A stretch of 32,419 nucleotides of DNA from NCBI GenBank assembly GCA_944387535.1, contig CALXFI010000014.1, forward strand, positions 1 to 32,419. Reading direction: 5' to 3'. Source of the DNA: an uncultured Clostridia bacterium. GTDB taxonomy: Bacteria; Bacillota; Clostridia; TANB77; CAG-508. This document shows positions 1-8,001 of the stretch, piece by piece. A program made the position numbers and the translations under genes. A model generated the notes under the pieces. The model was not told the origin of the DNA. It ran no database searches and saw nothing but the letters and a program-made list of their open reading frames with translations. Position 1 is the first letter of the stretch. Each line of letters begins with the position of its first letter.

Positions 1-76
1 TAATTACTTTAGCAAGTTTTGGGTCTGTACATTTTATATTAATTGGATATTGTAACATTTTATTATAAGTCCACAT
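1..76 (-). CDS. cotJC: CotJC spore coat protein, N-terminal part (cut by window edge)
   Basis: Only the first 25 codons are in the window (M-W-T-Y-N-K-M-L-Q-Y-P, ending ...P-K-L-A-K-V-I). This matches the N terminus of CotJC, a manganese-catalase-like protein of the inner spore coat. The ATG (74-76) directly abuts the cotJB stop codon, so translation is probably coupled. The order cotJA-cotJB-cotJC is the usual one. The catalase-like domain lies outside the window, so its metal ligands cannot be checked. Confidence 0.85.
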   Translation of the reverse strand, partial: MWTYNKMLQYPINIKCTDPKLAKVI

Positions 77-406
77 TTAGTCTTCTCCTCCTTCCCAAGG
101 CCATGGTTCTTCAAGCCATCTCCACTTATTACAAGGGTAAGTTATTGTTAGAGGTCCATAAACCTTTTGATACATATCTCTTAATTGTTTTAATTCATTG
201 CAATATTTTTTATGCAAGCAAAGAGCTTTCTTGTCTTCTGGGTGAGTATCTAAATATAAAGCAAGTTCATTAATTGCAAATTCAAGGCATCTTATGTTTT
301 GTAATAATTCTTCTTTTCTTTCACAATCAATTCTTCTTCCTTCATCTTCATCATGGTCATTATCCATATTATTACAACCACAGTTTCTATTTTCATTTAA
401 CAACAT
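77..406 (-). CDS. cotJB: CotJB spore coat protein
   Basis: The 109-aa protein carries the CotJB signature: a helical stretch with A-L-Y-L-D-T-H-P-E-D, then K-V-Y-G-P-L, and a tryptophan-rich end (W-R-W-L-E-E-P-W-P-W). CotJB is a small structural protein made in the mother cell and placed in the spore coat with CotJA and CotJC. The N terminus has an extra Cys/Asp/Glu-rich stretch of about 30 residues. The ATG at 404-406 lies inside the last codons of cotJA (10-nt overlap) behind an AAGGGGTG ribosome site, which points to one transcript. Confidence 0.9.
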   Translation of the reverse strand: MLLNENRNCGCNNMDNDHDEDEGRRIDCERKEELLQNIRCLEFAINELALYLDTHPEDKKALCLHKKYCNELKQLRDMYQKVYGPLTITYPCNKWRWLEEPWPWEGGED

Positions 407-756
407 TTATTACACCCCTTCCCAATAGTATTTGCTTTTCTTATATAGTTTATTTCTTCCATAGATTGACATGGAACATAAGGGCTAACTAATTCAGGAA
501 ATATTGTTCCCATTTTTAATCCAACACATGGTTTAAATGTTTTATCCATATATTGAATAGGAACATAACTTTGAGCTAGCATTGGATTTTCTGGAAATAC
601 ACTGCATTCTTCATCAAATCCACAACCACAACTGTCATCATAATTTTCATAAGAAGTAACATTATTACATTTGTCTTCCATAATGCCTTCTTGTAATTCA
701 CATGAATTATTCTGATAACTATTGTTCATACAATAACATTTTCTATTTCTAAACAT
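397..756 (-). CDS. cotJA: CotJA spore coat-associated protein
   Basis: The 119-aa protein has the CotJA core in its C-terminal half: A-Q-S-Y-V-P-I-Q, then G-T-I-F-P-E-L and a tyrosine/proline-rich end. CotJA is a short coat-associated peptide found with CotJB and CotJC. The N-terminal half is cysteine- and asparagine-rich and longer than in Bacillus. The gene starts behind a strong AGGAGGAGG site and is first in the operon. Mother-cell (sigma-E) control is known for cotJ in Bacillus; a weak matching -10 lies upstream. Confidence 0.85.
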   Translation of the reverse strand: MFRNRKCYCMNNSYQNNSCELQEGIMEDKCNNVTSYENYDDSCGCGFDEECSVFPENPMLAQSYVPIQYMDKTFKPCVGLKMGTIFPELVSPYVPCQSMEEINYIRKANTIGKGCNKCC

Positions 757-776
757 TTTTCCTCCTCCTTTTACTT

Positions 777-785
777 TATTATATG
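777..785 (-). promoter_or_regulatory. possible sporulation-sigma -10 for cotJ
   Basis: CATATAATA on the - strand lies about 20 nt before cotJA and fits the CATA-type -10 of the mother-cell sigma factors. I cannot place a convincing -35, so this is only a candidate. Confidence 0.3.
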
Positions 786-806
786 AACAAATTAGACAAA
801 TGCCAC

Positions 807-843
807 AAAAAAAGATGTAAATTCTACAAATTACACCTTTTTT
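807..843 (-). terminator. terminator after the DUF308 gene
   Basis: On the - strand GGTGTAA pairs with TTACATC (one G.T pair), flanked by an A-run before and a T-run after. It lies just past the DUF308 stop and insulates the cotJ operon. Confidence 0.7.
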
Positions 844-866
844 ATTTTCATTATATCTATTTAGTA

Positions 867-1400
867 TTAATCCAAATAATTGTCTACTTTTTTAATAAAA
901 ATAAAGCTTTCTACAATATCAACTAATCCATAAATAAGAATTGCAACACCAATTGTTTGTAATATTGCTCCTGTATTTACTAAAATATAAACACCAACAA
1001 TTATAGTAACAATTGCAAGCATCAATGTTACAAGCCATAATTTTGATTTATAATCTTTCCAAACAATTGCTGTTTGTAAGTTCATAATTCCACTATATAT
1101 AATCCATATACCTATTAATATTCTAAATACTGATAAAATAATATTAGCACAAAACATAATTACAATTCCAATCAAAATCATAGCCACTGCAATTGCAATA
1201 AGATAATTATCCTGCTTTCCGTTTGAATAATAATCAATTATTTTTAATACTCCCATTACTATAAATATAGCTCCTAATAATATTGCTATAACTGATACAA
1301 TAGCTTCTGGTCTTGCAATTAACATCATTCCAAATATTATAAATATTAATGAAACAATAATATCTGTCCATCCTGATTTCTTCAAAAACTTTTTCCACAT
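867..1400 (-). CDS. DUF308 (HdeD-like) integral membrane protein
   Basis: The 177-aa protein is nearly all hydrophobic and forms about six transmembrane helices in pairs, each rich in Ile, Val and Gly. This layout and segments such as L-I-G-I-W-I-I-Y-S-G are typical of the DUF308/HdeD family, whose founding member is linked to acid resistance in E. coli; its biochemical role is not known. It lies 73 nt after the tetR-type gene on the same strand and has its own AGAGG site, so the regulator may control it. A terminator follows. Confidence 0.8.
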   Translation of the reverse strand: MWKKFLKKSGWTDIIVSLIFIIFGMMLIARPEAIVSVIAILLGAIFIVMGVLKIIDYYSNGKQDNYLIAIAVAMILIGIVIMFCANIILSVFRILIGIWIIYSGIMNLQTAIVWKDYKSKLWLVTLMLAIVTIIVGVYILVNTGAILQTIGVAILIYGLVDIVESFIFIKKVDNYLD

Positions 1401-1473
1401 AATTACTACCTCTTTTACTTTATTTACTACATATATAATATACCAAATTAATGTTATTTAGACAAGTACTTAA

Positions 1474-2073
1474 TTATTTTTTCATTCCATTTTTCATAAT
1501 TTCTAATTCTTTTTCTAACATTTTTCGTCCATCCTCTTTAGTAAGTCTTTCTGAAAGTACTTCCATTGTAACAGATCTTGTTATCGCTGTTATAATTCTT
1601 ATAAAATAAAATAAATCATCATCTGTTACTAAATTTAACTCTTCTTTATTTATAAACTCAATCAATGACTTTTTAGTTTTTAACACATCTTTATTTTCAA
1701 AAACATTAATATTATTTTTTCTTAACTCTTCTAATATATTTTTTGCAAGTTCTATATCAAAATTAAGAATCGTCTCATTTGTTCTATAATCATATATTTT
1801 AAGTGAAGCTTCAAATATGTCTCCATTAGAATCCACTAAGCTTTGATACATTTTTTCATAATCCATTACAATAAATTTTTCTATTACATATTTTATAGCA
1901 TCCTTTTTATCCTCAAAATATTGATAAAAACTACCTCTTGGAATTTTGGCTTCCTCTATTATATTTGTAATTGATGCTTGCTCAAATGAGCCTTTGCTAA
2001 ATTCATGAATTAAAGCCTTTTCTATTCTATTCCTTTTTTCTTCCTTTAAATTAAAAAAAGTTCTTGATGGCAT
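1474..2073 (-). CDS. TetR/AcrR family transcriptional regulator
   Basis: The 199-aa protein has the TetR layout: an N-terminal helix-turn-helix (about residues 12-60, including A-S-I-T-N-I-I-E-E-A and P-R-G-S-F-Y-Q-Y-F, the usual end of the recognition helix), then an all-helical ligand and dimer domain. Members repress promoters until a ligand binds. The start follows GAAGG with good spacing. A consensus promoter with a palindrome between the -10 and the start codon suggests autoregulation. The likely target is its own operon with the DUF308 gene. The ligand cannot be told from sequence. Confidence 0.88.
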   Translation of the reverse strand: MPSRTFFNLKEEKRNRIEKALIHEFSKGSFEQASITNIIEEAKIPRGSFYQYFEDKKDAIKYVIEKFIVMDYEKMYQSLVDSNGDIFEASLKIYDYRTNETILNFDIELAKNILEELRKNNINVFENKDVLKTKKSLIEFINKEELNLVTDDDLFYFIRIITAITRSVTMEVLSERLTKEDGRKMLEKELEIMKNGMKK

Positions 2074-2086
2074 ATTATCACCTTCC

Positions 2087-2110
2087 TTATGACACTTTGT
2101 CGCTTCATAA
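2087..2110. promoter_or_regulatory. candidate TetR operator
   Basis: This 24-nt imperfect palindrome has 6-bp arms TTATGA and TCATAA and an inner GACA...TGTC pair. It sits just downstream of the tetR -10 and before its ribosome site, where a bound repressor would block transcription. Confidence 0.5.
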
Positions 2111-2139
2111 ATTTTACAATATTTTTTATATTATGTCAA
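2111..2139 (-). promoter_or_regulatory. sigma-A promoter of the tetR gene
   Basis: On the - strand, -35 TTGACA (2134-2139), 17-bp spacer, -10 TAAAAT (2111-2116). Confidence 0.8.
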
Positions 2140-2140
2140 G

Positions 2141-2174
2141 AAAAAATAACACCTGTAAATATAACAAGTGTTAT
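2141..2174 (-). terminator. rpmF terminator
   Basis: A 10-bp stem (2146-2155 with 2165-2174; arm ATAACACTTG on the - strand) with a 9-nt loop is followed by six T, directly past the rpmF stop and right before the tetR -35. Confidence 0.85.
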
Positions 2175-2181
2175 CTCTCTT

Positions 2182-2373
2182 TTAATCATTTTCAGCTTCT
2201 TTTTTAGCTACTATTTCTTTTCCATCATAATATCCACAATTTTTGCAAACTCTATGTGGCATTATTGGTTCGTGACAACGTGGACAAGTTGCAAGTGTTG
2301 GTTGTTCTTTTTTCCATGTTGATCTTTTTTTGTGTGTTCTTGCTTTTGACCATCTTCTTTTTGGTTGTGCCAT
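2182..2373 (-). CDS. rpmF: 50S ribosomal protein L32
   Basis: The 63-aa protein begins M-A-Q-P-K-R-R, the usual L32 start, and carries a zinc ribbon (C-P-R-C and C-K-N-C). It is thus the zinc-binding (four-cysteine) form of this large-subunit protein. The ATG at 2371-2373 is chosen over an upstream in-frame start because AAGGAGGG lies 7 nt before it. The gene is monocistronic, with a near-perfect promoter and its own terminator. The DUF177 gene often found upstream is absent. Confidence 0.95.
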   Translation of the reverse strand: MAQPKRRWSKARTHKKRSTWKKEQPTLATCPRCHEPIMPHRVCKNCGYYDGKEIVAKKEAEND

Positions 2374-2464
2374 TCTAACTCCCTCCTTGCTCAAGATATT
2401 AATATATCTATTTTCATTTTTATTAAATTTGGCAATTTTTGACTTTTTATTTAGTCACTATAAA

Positions 2465-2493
2465 ATTATACAAGTATTTTTTCGTTTTGTCAA
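2465..2493 (-). promoter_or_regulatory. sigma-A promoter of rpmF
   Basis: Full consensus on the - strand: TTGACA (2488-2493), 17-bp spacer, TATAAT (2465-2470). Confidence 0.9.
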
Positions 2494-2507
2494 TAGTTAT
2501 ATAATGG

Positions 2508-3047
2508 TTATTTACAATATTTTTTATAAAGTTCTTTTAAATATGCTTTATTTAATGTTTTATCTAAACCACTTTCCACAATTTCTTCAAATACTTTTGT
2601 TATAAATTTTTCCGTTTTTTCATTTACTTGTAAAATCTTTTTTTCTCTATTCCAATAATCTAGTTCATATTGATAAGTAAAATCTTTTTTCTTATACACC
2701 ATACCAGCAGCTAATTTATCACATATCATTTCAACTACATATTTATATGGTATTACAGGAGTTTCATCTGGTGCTGTATTATCTACCCAATATTCTGCAT
2801 GATGTTTGTTTCTCCCTTTATGGTGTAACCAAGCAGTAGAGTACCCCTTCTCCTTTTTAGCTTCTGAAATTGGTGAATGAGTTCCTGTGTAATATTTAAC
2901 ACTTTCAAAAAATTCAGTAGGAGAATATTTAGATAAATCATGTGTAAATCCACGCCATGGCTCCCCTGCCTTACAACATAATTTAAAAACCAACCATCTA
3001 TGATGAGTAATAAGCTTCAAATGTAAAAATATATTTTTTAGATTCAT
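2508..3047 (-). CDS. DUF5662 family protein
   Basis: The 179-aa soluble protein matches the DUF5662 family, with conserved His/Asp/Trp clusters: T-H-H-R-W-L-V, G-F-T-H-D-L-S-K-Y-S-P-T-E-F, and A-W-L-H-H-K-G-R-N-K-H-H-A-E-Y-W. The repeated His and Asp residues suggest a metal site in a helical fold, but no reaction is established. Homologues occur in Clostridia and in phages. It has its own promoter and an AAGGAAG site, and is divergent from asnB. The two genes share a 105-bp intergenic region. Confidence 0.8.
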   Translation of the reverse strand: MNLKNIFLHLKLITHHRWLVFKLCCKAGEPWRGFTHDLSKYSPTEFFESVKYYTGTHSPISEAKKEKGYSTAWLHHKGRNKHHAEYWVDNTAPDETPVIPYKYVVEMICDKLAAGMVYKKKDFTYQYELDYWNREKKILQVNEKTEKFITKVFEEIVESGLDKTLNKAYLKELYKKYCK

Positions 3048-3074
3048 AATTGTCTATCTTCCTTTCATTAATTT

Positions 3075-3103
3075 AGTTTACTATAAGTTTTTTAAAAAAT
3101 CAA
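3075..3103 (-). promoter_or_regulatory. promoter of the DUF5662 gene
   Basis: TTGATT (3098-3103), 17-bp spacer, TAAACT (3075-3080) on the - strand. Confidence 0.65.
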
Positions 3104-3152
3104 TAAACTTTATGTAAGTTTCTGCATAAAATATATAAGTGGAGGTAAATAT

Positions 3153-5002
3153 ATGTGTGGATTTGTTGGATTTGTTAATTTTAAAAAAGATATTTCAAAA
3201 GATAAAAATGTTTTAGAAAGTATGAATGAGACTTTATCAAAAAGAGGCCCTGATGAAGAAGGATATTATTTAGATAAATCAGTTGCTCTTGCTCATAAAA
3301 GATTAATTGTAGTTGATCCAGAAGGACGGAAAACAACCTATGGTTGAAAGATATTCTTTTGGTACATATGTTATTGTTTATAATGGCCAAATTTATAATA
3401 CCAAGGAACTAAAAGAAACTTTATTAGAACATGACTTTACGATCAACAGTCATTCAGATACAGAAATATTATTAAAATCTTATATTTATTATGGTAAGGA
3501 TGTTGTAAACCATCTAAATGGTATCTTTGCTTTCGCTGTTTGGGATACTTCTAAAAATGAATTATTTTTAGCAAGAGACCATTTTGGAGTAAAGCCTTTA
3601 TTCTATACTCTTTTAGATAATACTTTAGTTTTTGGCTCTGAAATAAAAGCTTTATTTAAATATCCTGGTATAGAAAAAATTGTTGACCGTCAAGGAATCT
3701 CAGAATTATTTGGAATAGGACCTGCTCATACTCCAGGAACTACGGTTTTTAAAAATATTTATGAAATAAGACCTGCTCACTTTGCTATATTTAACACTTC
3801 AGGACTTCATATTAAACGTTACTGGAAATTACATTCTAAGGAACACAAAGATAGTTTAGGTCAAACCTGCGAGCATTTAAAATATCTATTAAATGATGCC
3901 ATTACAAGACAGTTAGTTTCTGATATGCCACTTTGTACTTTTCTCTCTGGAGGACTAGATTCAAGTATCATTACAAAGTTTGCTGCTGATTATTATAAGG
4001 CTCAAGGATTGCCACCTTTAGATACGTATTCAATAGATTACGTAGATAATGATAAAAACTTCGTTAAAAGTGATTTTCAGCCAAATTCTGATACTTTCTA
4101 TGTAGACTTTATTAGTAAAAGACTTCGGAACTAATCATCATAAAATTATAATAGATACTCCAGAACTTGCAGACGCATTAGAAGATGCAATGATAGCTCG
4201 TGATATGCCTGGTATGGCAGATATAGACTCTTCTCTATTATTATTCTGTAAATATGTAAAAAAAGATATGACAGTGGCGTTAACTGGAGAATGTGCTGAT
4301 GAAATATTTGGAGGATATCCTTGGTTCTTCCGTGAAGATGCACTAAAGAGTAATACTTTTCCATGGTCTATATCAATTAAAGAAAGACAACATTTATTAA
4401 ATCCTTCTATTGGAGAAAAAATAGATTTAAAAGAATATATAGACTACCGTTATAATGAAAGTTTATCTGAAGTAGAAATTTTAGATACTGATTCTTCTGA
4501 AACTGCTGAAAAAAGAAAAATATCTCATTTAACTTTAAATTGGTTTATGCAAACACTTCTTGACCGTTCTGATAGAATGGCTATGTATAATGGTTTTGAA
4601 CTTAGAGTTCCATTCTGTGATTACAGACTTGCAGAATATGTTTGGAACATCCCTTGGGAATGGAAGGCATTAAAAGGAAGAGAAAAAGGACTTCTTCGTT
4701 ATATTTGTAAAGATTTCTTGCCTTCTGAAATTGTAGACAGGAAAAAGTCTCCATATCCTAAGACTCATAATCCTACTTATTTAGCTAAAGTTAAAGGTAT
4801 GCTATCCAAAATTATGGAAGATAAAAATGCTCCTATTAATAATTTACTTAACCGTGAATATATTTTACAAATACTAGAAACTGATGGTAAAGCATTTACT
4901 AGACCTTGGTTTGGTCAATTAATGGTAGGTCCACAACTTATGGCATATTTAATTCAAGTAAATCAGTGGCTAGAAAGATATGAACCTAAAATTGAGACTT
5001 AA
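3153..5002 (+). CDS. asnB: asparagine synthase (glutamine-hydrolysing), split by two +1 frame breaks
   Basis: Asparagine synthase moves the amide of glutamine onto aspartate using ATP. It starts M-C-G-F-V-G, so Cys2 is the glutaminase nucleophile. R-G-P-D-E-E-G and Y-N-G-Q-I-Y-N follow, then the synthetase domain with the PP-loop S-G-G-L-D-S-S and T-G-E-C-A-D-E-I-F-G-G-Y. The start is behind GTGGAGG. The reading is in three frames: 3153 to about 3327, about 3328 to 4125, and about 4127 to 5002. Skipping C3327 and C4126 gives one 615-aa protein, normal for the family, with no catalytic motif lost. Both skipped bases open in-frame CGG triplets, and skipping them yields E-G-G-K and R-L-G-T-N-H-H, both as in the family. 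It could be a recoded gene, a fresh pseudogene or an assembly artefact. Confidence 0.9.
3324..3330 (+). other. asnB frame break 1: GGA-CGG-A
   Basis: In frame 0 this reads GGA CGG AAA and runs into TGA five codons after the CGG. Dropping C3327 reads GGA GGA AAA CAA, the expected G-G-K-Q. Confidence 0.85.
4123..4129 (+). other. asnB frame break 2: CTT-CGG-A
   Basis: In frame 0 this reads CTT CGG AAC then TAA. Dropping C4126 reads CTT GGA ACT AAT CAT CAT, giving the conserved L-G-T-N-H-H of the synthetase domain. Confidence 0.85.
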
Positions 5003-5016
5003 AAATATCTATTTGT

Positions 5017-5046
5017 ATAAGGTCACAAATTGTGACCTTATAGTCT
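5017..5046. terminator. perfect palindrome between convergent asnB and ORF6N genes
   Basis: Twelve-bp perfect arms (ATAAGGTCACAA and its complement) around one central A at 5029, followed on the + strand by a T-rich tract. It can end asnB transcription. It shares the core TCACAAATTGTGA with a site inside the neighbouring ORF6N gene, so it may also be a protein-binding site. Confidence 0.7.
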
Positions 5047-5048
5047 TT

Positions 5049-5987
5049 TTAACAAACTTTCTTTATTTCTTCTATATAATTAGTATCTAACATTTTAGAA
5101 ATGGCAAAACATTTCTTTCCTAAATCTTTTAAAGAAGCTCCACAGTGGTATAATTCTTTATCATCTATCACTATAAATCTATCATGAAATTTATTAGTAC
5201 TAACTATTTTAAGCATTGGATATTGTTTATTAAATTTATTGATATCTAATTTTGTTATTTTACAGTTTGTAGAAGTTGCAATTATTACATCTACATTTTT
5301 ATTTTTCTTTGATAACATTTTTAATATACTATCATCTACATAGTTATCTATAATTAATATTTTTGACTTCGCCCTTTTTATAATATCCAATATTAAACTA
5401 TATGCATCATATATTTGTCCATCAAAAAATATTTTTTGTTTAAATTCATCTTTTTTACTTTTTTGTAATTCATCAAAAACCTTTTCAAATTGTTTTTCGT
5501 GTTTTGATAAAGTTTTTCCTTGTTCTAATATTTTATATTCTACATTTGTTAATCTTTCAAATACTTGTCCATTATTTAATAAAAACCTTCTCATAGAAAC
5601 AAAAGCATTCATAATATTTATACTCACTTGAACTGCTATATCATTTTTTAATAGTCCTGAAAGCATTGCAATTCCTTGTTCTGTAAATGCGTAAGGCAAA
5701 TATTTCCTATGATGTCCTTTCCCATTTTTCTTTAAGATCACAAATTGTGATCTTAGAACTTCCACTTCTTTTTCAGTTAATTGAAAGCAAAATTCTTCTG
5801 GAAACCTTTCTATATTTCTTTTTACGGTTTGATTTATTTTTCTAGTTTCATAATGATATAACATTGCCACATCACTATCTAGCATCACTTGTTTTCCTCT
5901 TATTGTATAAATTAAGTTCTCAATTTCTTCTACATTATAATTTACTAAACTTTTTTCTTCTTTTGTATTAGTGTTATTATTATCCAT
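5049..5987 (-). CDS. ORF6N-domain DNA-binding protein with PLD-like C-terminal domain
   Basis: The 312-aa protein has an N-terminal ORF6N domain (about residues 20-125: Y-T-I-R-G-K-Q-V-M-L-D-S-D-V-A, I-E-R-F-P-E-E-F, Y-A-F-T-E-Q-G-I-A-M-L), a DNA-binding module common in phage regulators. A short coiled linker leads to a C-terminal part like a degenerate phospholipase-D fold (H-D-R-F-I-V-I-D, then Y-H-C-G-A-S-L-K-D-L-G). The ATG at 5987 is chosen because GGAAGTG precedes it, while a longer frame to 6047 would cover the promoter. Related palindromes lie downstream, inside and upstream of it. A mobile-element or defence role is possible but inferred. Confidence 0.82.
   Translation of the reverse strand: MDNNNTNTKEEKSLVNYNVEEIENLIYTIRGKQVMLDSDVAMLYHYETRKINQTVKRNIERFPEEFCFQLTEKEVEVLRSQFVILKKNGKGHHRKYLPYAFTEQGIAMLSGLLKNDIAVQVSINIMNAFVSMRRFLLNNGQVFERLTNVEYKILEQGKTLSKHEKQFEKVFDELQKSKKDEFKQKIFFDGQIYDAYSLILDIIKRAKSKILIIDNYVDDSILKMLSKKNKNVDVIIATSTNCKITKLDINKFNKQYPMLKIVSTNKFHDRFIVIDDKELYHCGASLKDLGKKCFAISKMLDTNYIEEIKKVC
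5733..5755. repeat. palindrome inside the ORF6N gene
   Basis: Perfect 11-bp arms around central A5744 with the core TCACAAATTGTGA, identical to the core of the palindrome at 5017-5041. It encodes the L-R-S-Q-F-V-I-L segment. Confidence 0.8.
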
Positions 5988-6017
5988 TTTATCACTTCCA
6001 ATTTTCAATGTATGTAT

Positions 6018-6047
6018 ATTATAAAACATTTGTTCTGTGCTTGTCAA
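6018..6047 (-). promoter_or_regulatory. promoter of the ORF6N gene
   Basis: TTGACA (6042-6047), 18-bp spacer, TATAAT (6018-6023) on the - strand. Confidence 0.8.
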
Positions 6048-6098
6048 TAATTTTATAAAATTTTACTTAAATGTTTTTTATTTTTTATCAAAAATTTT

Positions 6099-6155
6099 TA
6101 AGGTGTCAAATTGGCACCTTAGATACAATTATTAAACTGTCCACAAATTGTGACC
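6099..6155. repeat. two palindromes upstream of the ORF6N promoter
   Basis: Palindrome one (6099-6121) has 11-bp arms TAAGGTGTCAA/TTGGCACCTTA with one mismatch around A6110. Palindrome two (6139-6155) keeps the core CACAAATTGTG (6142-6152). Both share the centre CAAATTG with the sites at 5029 and 5744. Confidence 0.7.
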
Positions 6156-6197
6156 TCTTATTTAAAAATACTTTTTTATTAACATTTTCTATAAATA

Positions 6198-6221
6198 CAA
6201 AAGAAGCGGTTTTCCGCTTCT
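6198..6221 (-). terminator. terminator after the sigma-factor operon
   Basis: Perfect 8-bp stem AGAAGCGG/CCGCTTCT with a 4-nt loop, then TTT on the - strand, 30 nt past the stop of the split gene. Continuing the +1 frame thus ends just before a real terminator. Confidence 0.8.
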
Positions 6222-6253
6222 AATAATAATTTTAATATTTTAATCTAAAAATT

Positions 6254-7388
6254 TTATTTACATATATGAGTTAGCATGTCTGCATCAGTATACAAATCAA
6301 AAATATTTTCTCCTCCAATAACTTCTCCAGTAGTACAGTCAACATAGTAAGTTCTAGGAATATCAAAAGGTCTGTTCTCATACAAAATTGATATAGCATA
6401 AGCTTTTCTAACTCTACCATTCATTTTATAAATATTATAAGAAAAATTACTTCCGTCTTCTAAAGTTATTGTTTCATTACCATTTTCTAAATTATTTTCT
6501 TTTAAATACACATCTGGATTTACTCTTACAATTGCTATTTTACTTTCTATATTTTTTTGTACATAATTTTCTGTATTAATAACTTTATCCTTCTCTTTGG
6601 CAATTTCTATTGCTTGTTCTTCTGATATTTCTATAGGATTATTCTCAAAAGGTTCATCTTCAATTGATAACCCGAGTTACTTTATTTATTTTAGGAATAA
6701 TAGTCATAGTAACAGATTGATATTCATTAAATATTCCGTCATATTCTTTTGCAAAAGTTATATACCACATATAAGCCTTACTTTCATCATCACTATTATT
6801 ACAATTCACATATGAAATTTTATATTCATCAGAATATCCATATTCTTTCATCTTGTTTTTTGCCTGCTCCAAAATTTCTTCTCTAGAAGAAGTACATTTT
6901 TCTATTTCTTCTAAACTTAAACCATCATCTATATTAAAGCTTCTTAAATCCCCTGTATTAGCATCTATTAAAAAGTTATCATTATTTTTTGTAGATATTA
7001 AATAAGTTATTACATCATAATTAGGTGCTTTTTGTAATTCTATATTTTCTATATCACTTGTATTTAAATCAATATTATATCTTTTTAATTGCTCAATTAA
7101 TTTATTTACCGCTTCATCTTTAGTTATTACTTTTGATAAATCATCCTCATTTACTTTTAATTCATCTATATAGTTTTCAATTTTTTCTGGCTTGCTAAAT
7201 ACATTTTGATATACAACCGTCCCTGCATAAGTAACTCCTGCAATTAATCCTATAGCTACTACAAACATTGCAGCCATTTTTAAAATCTTTTGTTTACCCA
7301 CAAACTTATCCTCCTTATCAAAATTGGATATAGCTATTTTCATCTTTACGTTTTCTAGTATTTTCTTATTTAATTCTTTATTACTCAT
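6254..7388 (-). CDS. membrane-anchored partner of the ECF sigma factor (putative anti-sigma), split by a +1 frame break
   Basis: The N terminus (about residues 1-35) is cytoplasmic and charged. One transmembrane helix follows (about 36-58), then a large outside domain with PepSY-like repeats (E-A-V-N-K-L-I, D-A-N-T-G-D-L, E-E-Q-A-I-E-I-A, V-D-C-T-T-G-E-V-I-G-G). The ATG overlaps the end of the sigma gene by 8 nt behind GGAGG, the usual layout of a sigma/anti-sigma pair. Frame 0 stops at 6660-6662; skipping C6674 of an in-frame CGG continues through V-T-G-L-S-I-E-D-E to a stop at 6254, giving 377 aa. The downstream part has the same style and no start or ribosome site of its own. Anti-sigma function is inferred from context. 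Confidence 0.8.
6671..6677 (-). other. frame break: ACT-CGG-G
   Basis: Frame 0 reads GTA ACT CGG GTT ATC AAT TGA. Dropping C6674 reads GTA ACT GGG TTA TCA ATT GAA and stays open for 139 more codons, including the C-terminal V-D-C-T-T-G-E-V-I-G-G motif. Confidence 0.85.
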
Positions 7389-7929
7389 ATCTATATCCTC
7401 CTTTTTCTAATTCTTTCTTTATTTTCTTTCTTATTCTATGAAGTCTTGTCTTTACTTTAGCTTCACTAATATCTAAAATTTTTGATATTTCTTTTATTTT
7501 TCTTTGTTCATAATAAAAATAAATAAATATTTCTTTACTTTCTTTGTCCATTTTATTAATAATATTTTCTATAAACTTCATTCTATCTTGGTCTTCAAAT
7601 AAATTTTCTACATCATCTTTTGCATTAATAATATTTTGATAATCTTCAATATTAATATTATTAACTTGTTTCTTATTTTTTCTTAATTTATTAAACAAGA
7701 TATTTTTACAAACACCTACTAAATAATTACTTATTTTATCTCTTAAGTCCATTTTCTTGTAATTCTTCCAAAGAACAAAGAAGGTATCTGTAATTATTTC
7801 TTCTATATCTTCATCTGGTAAATTATAGCTACTATTTTTTATAACTTTATATAAAAAACTACTATAATCATTAATAATTTTTTCAATATTAAGTTCATCT
7901 CTTTCTATGTATTCTTTTAGCTCTTTCAA
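7381..7929 (-). CDS. ECF-type RNA polymerase sigma factor
   Basis: The 182-aa protein has sigma region 2 (about residues 15-85: Y-S-S-F-L-Y-K-V-I, D-T-F-F-V-L-W-K-N, Y-L-V-G-V-C-K-N-I) and region 4 (about 125-175: L-D-I-S-E-A-K-V-K-T-R-L-H-R-I-R), without region 1 or 3, as in extracytoplasmic-function sigma factors. The start is a TTG about 13 nt after AGGAG, so the exact start is uncertain. The downstream overlapping membrane protein is the likely partner. A TGTAACC promoter element upstream suggests it drives its own operon. Confidence 0.88.
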   Translation of the reverse strand: MKELKEYIERDELNIEKIINDYSSFLYKVIKNSSYNLPDEDIEEIITDTFFVLWKNYKKMDLRDKISNYLVGVCKNILFNKLRKNKKQVNNINIEDYQNIINAKDDVENLFEDQDRMKFIENIINKMDKESKEIFIYFYYEQRKIKEISKILDISEAKVKTRLHRIRKKIKKELEKGGYRYE

Positions 7930-7972
7930 TTTATATATAAATCTCCTTTTACTTAAGATATCTTACATACTT

Positions 7973-8001
7973 ATAATACCATTATTTAAAAAAAGGTTAC
8001 A
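7973..8001 (-). promoter_or_regulatory. candidate ECF-sigma autoregulated promoter
   Basis: TGTAACC (7995-8001), with the AAC core typical of ECF -35 elements, 16-bp spacer, TATTAT (7973-7978). The -35 touches the terminator of the upstream operon. Confidence 0.5.

Noticed and set aside
3153-5002. CGG reassigned to a different amino acid without frame change
   Set aside because: At all four sites the frame truly changes; keeping frame 0 leads to a stop within one to five codons. A simple codon swap does not explain this.
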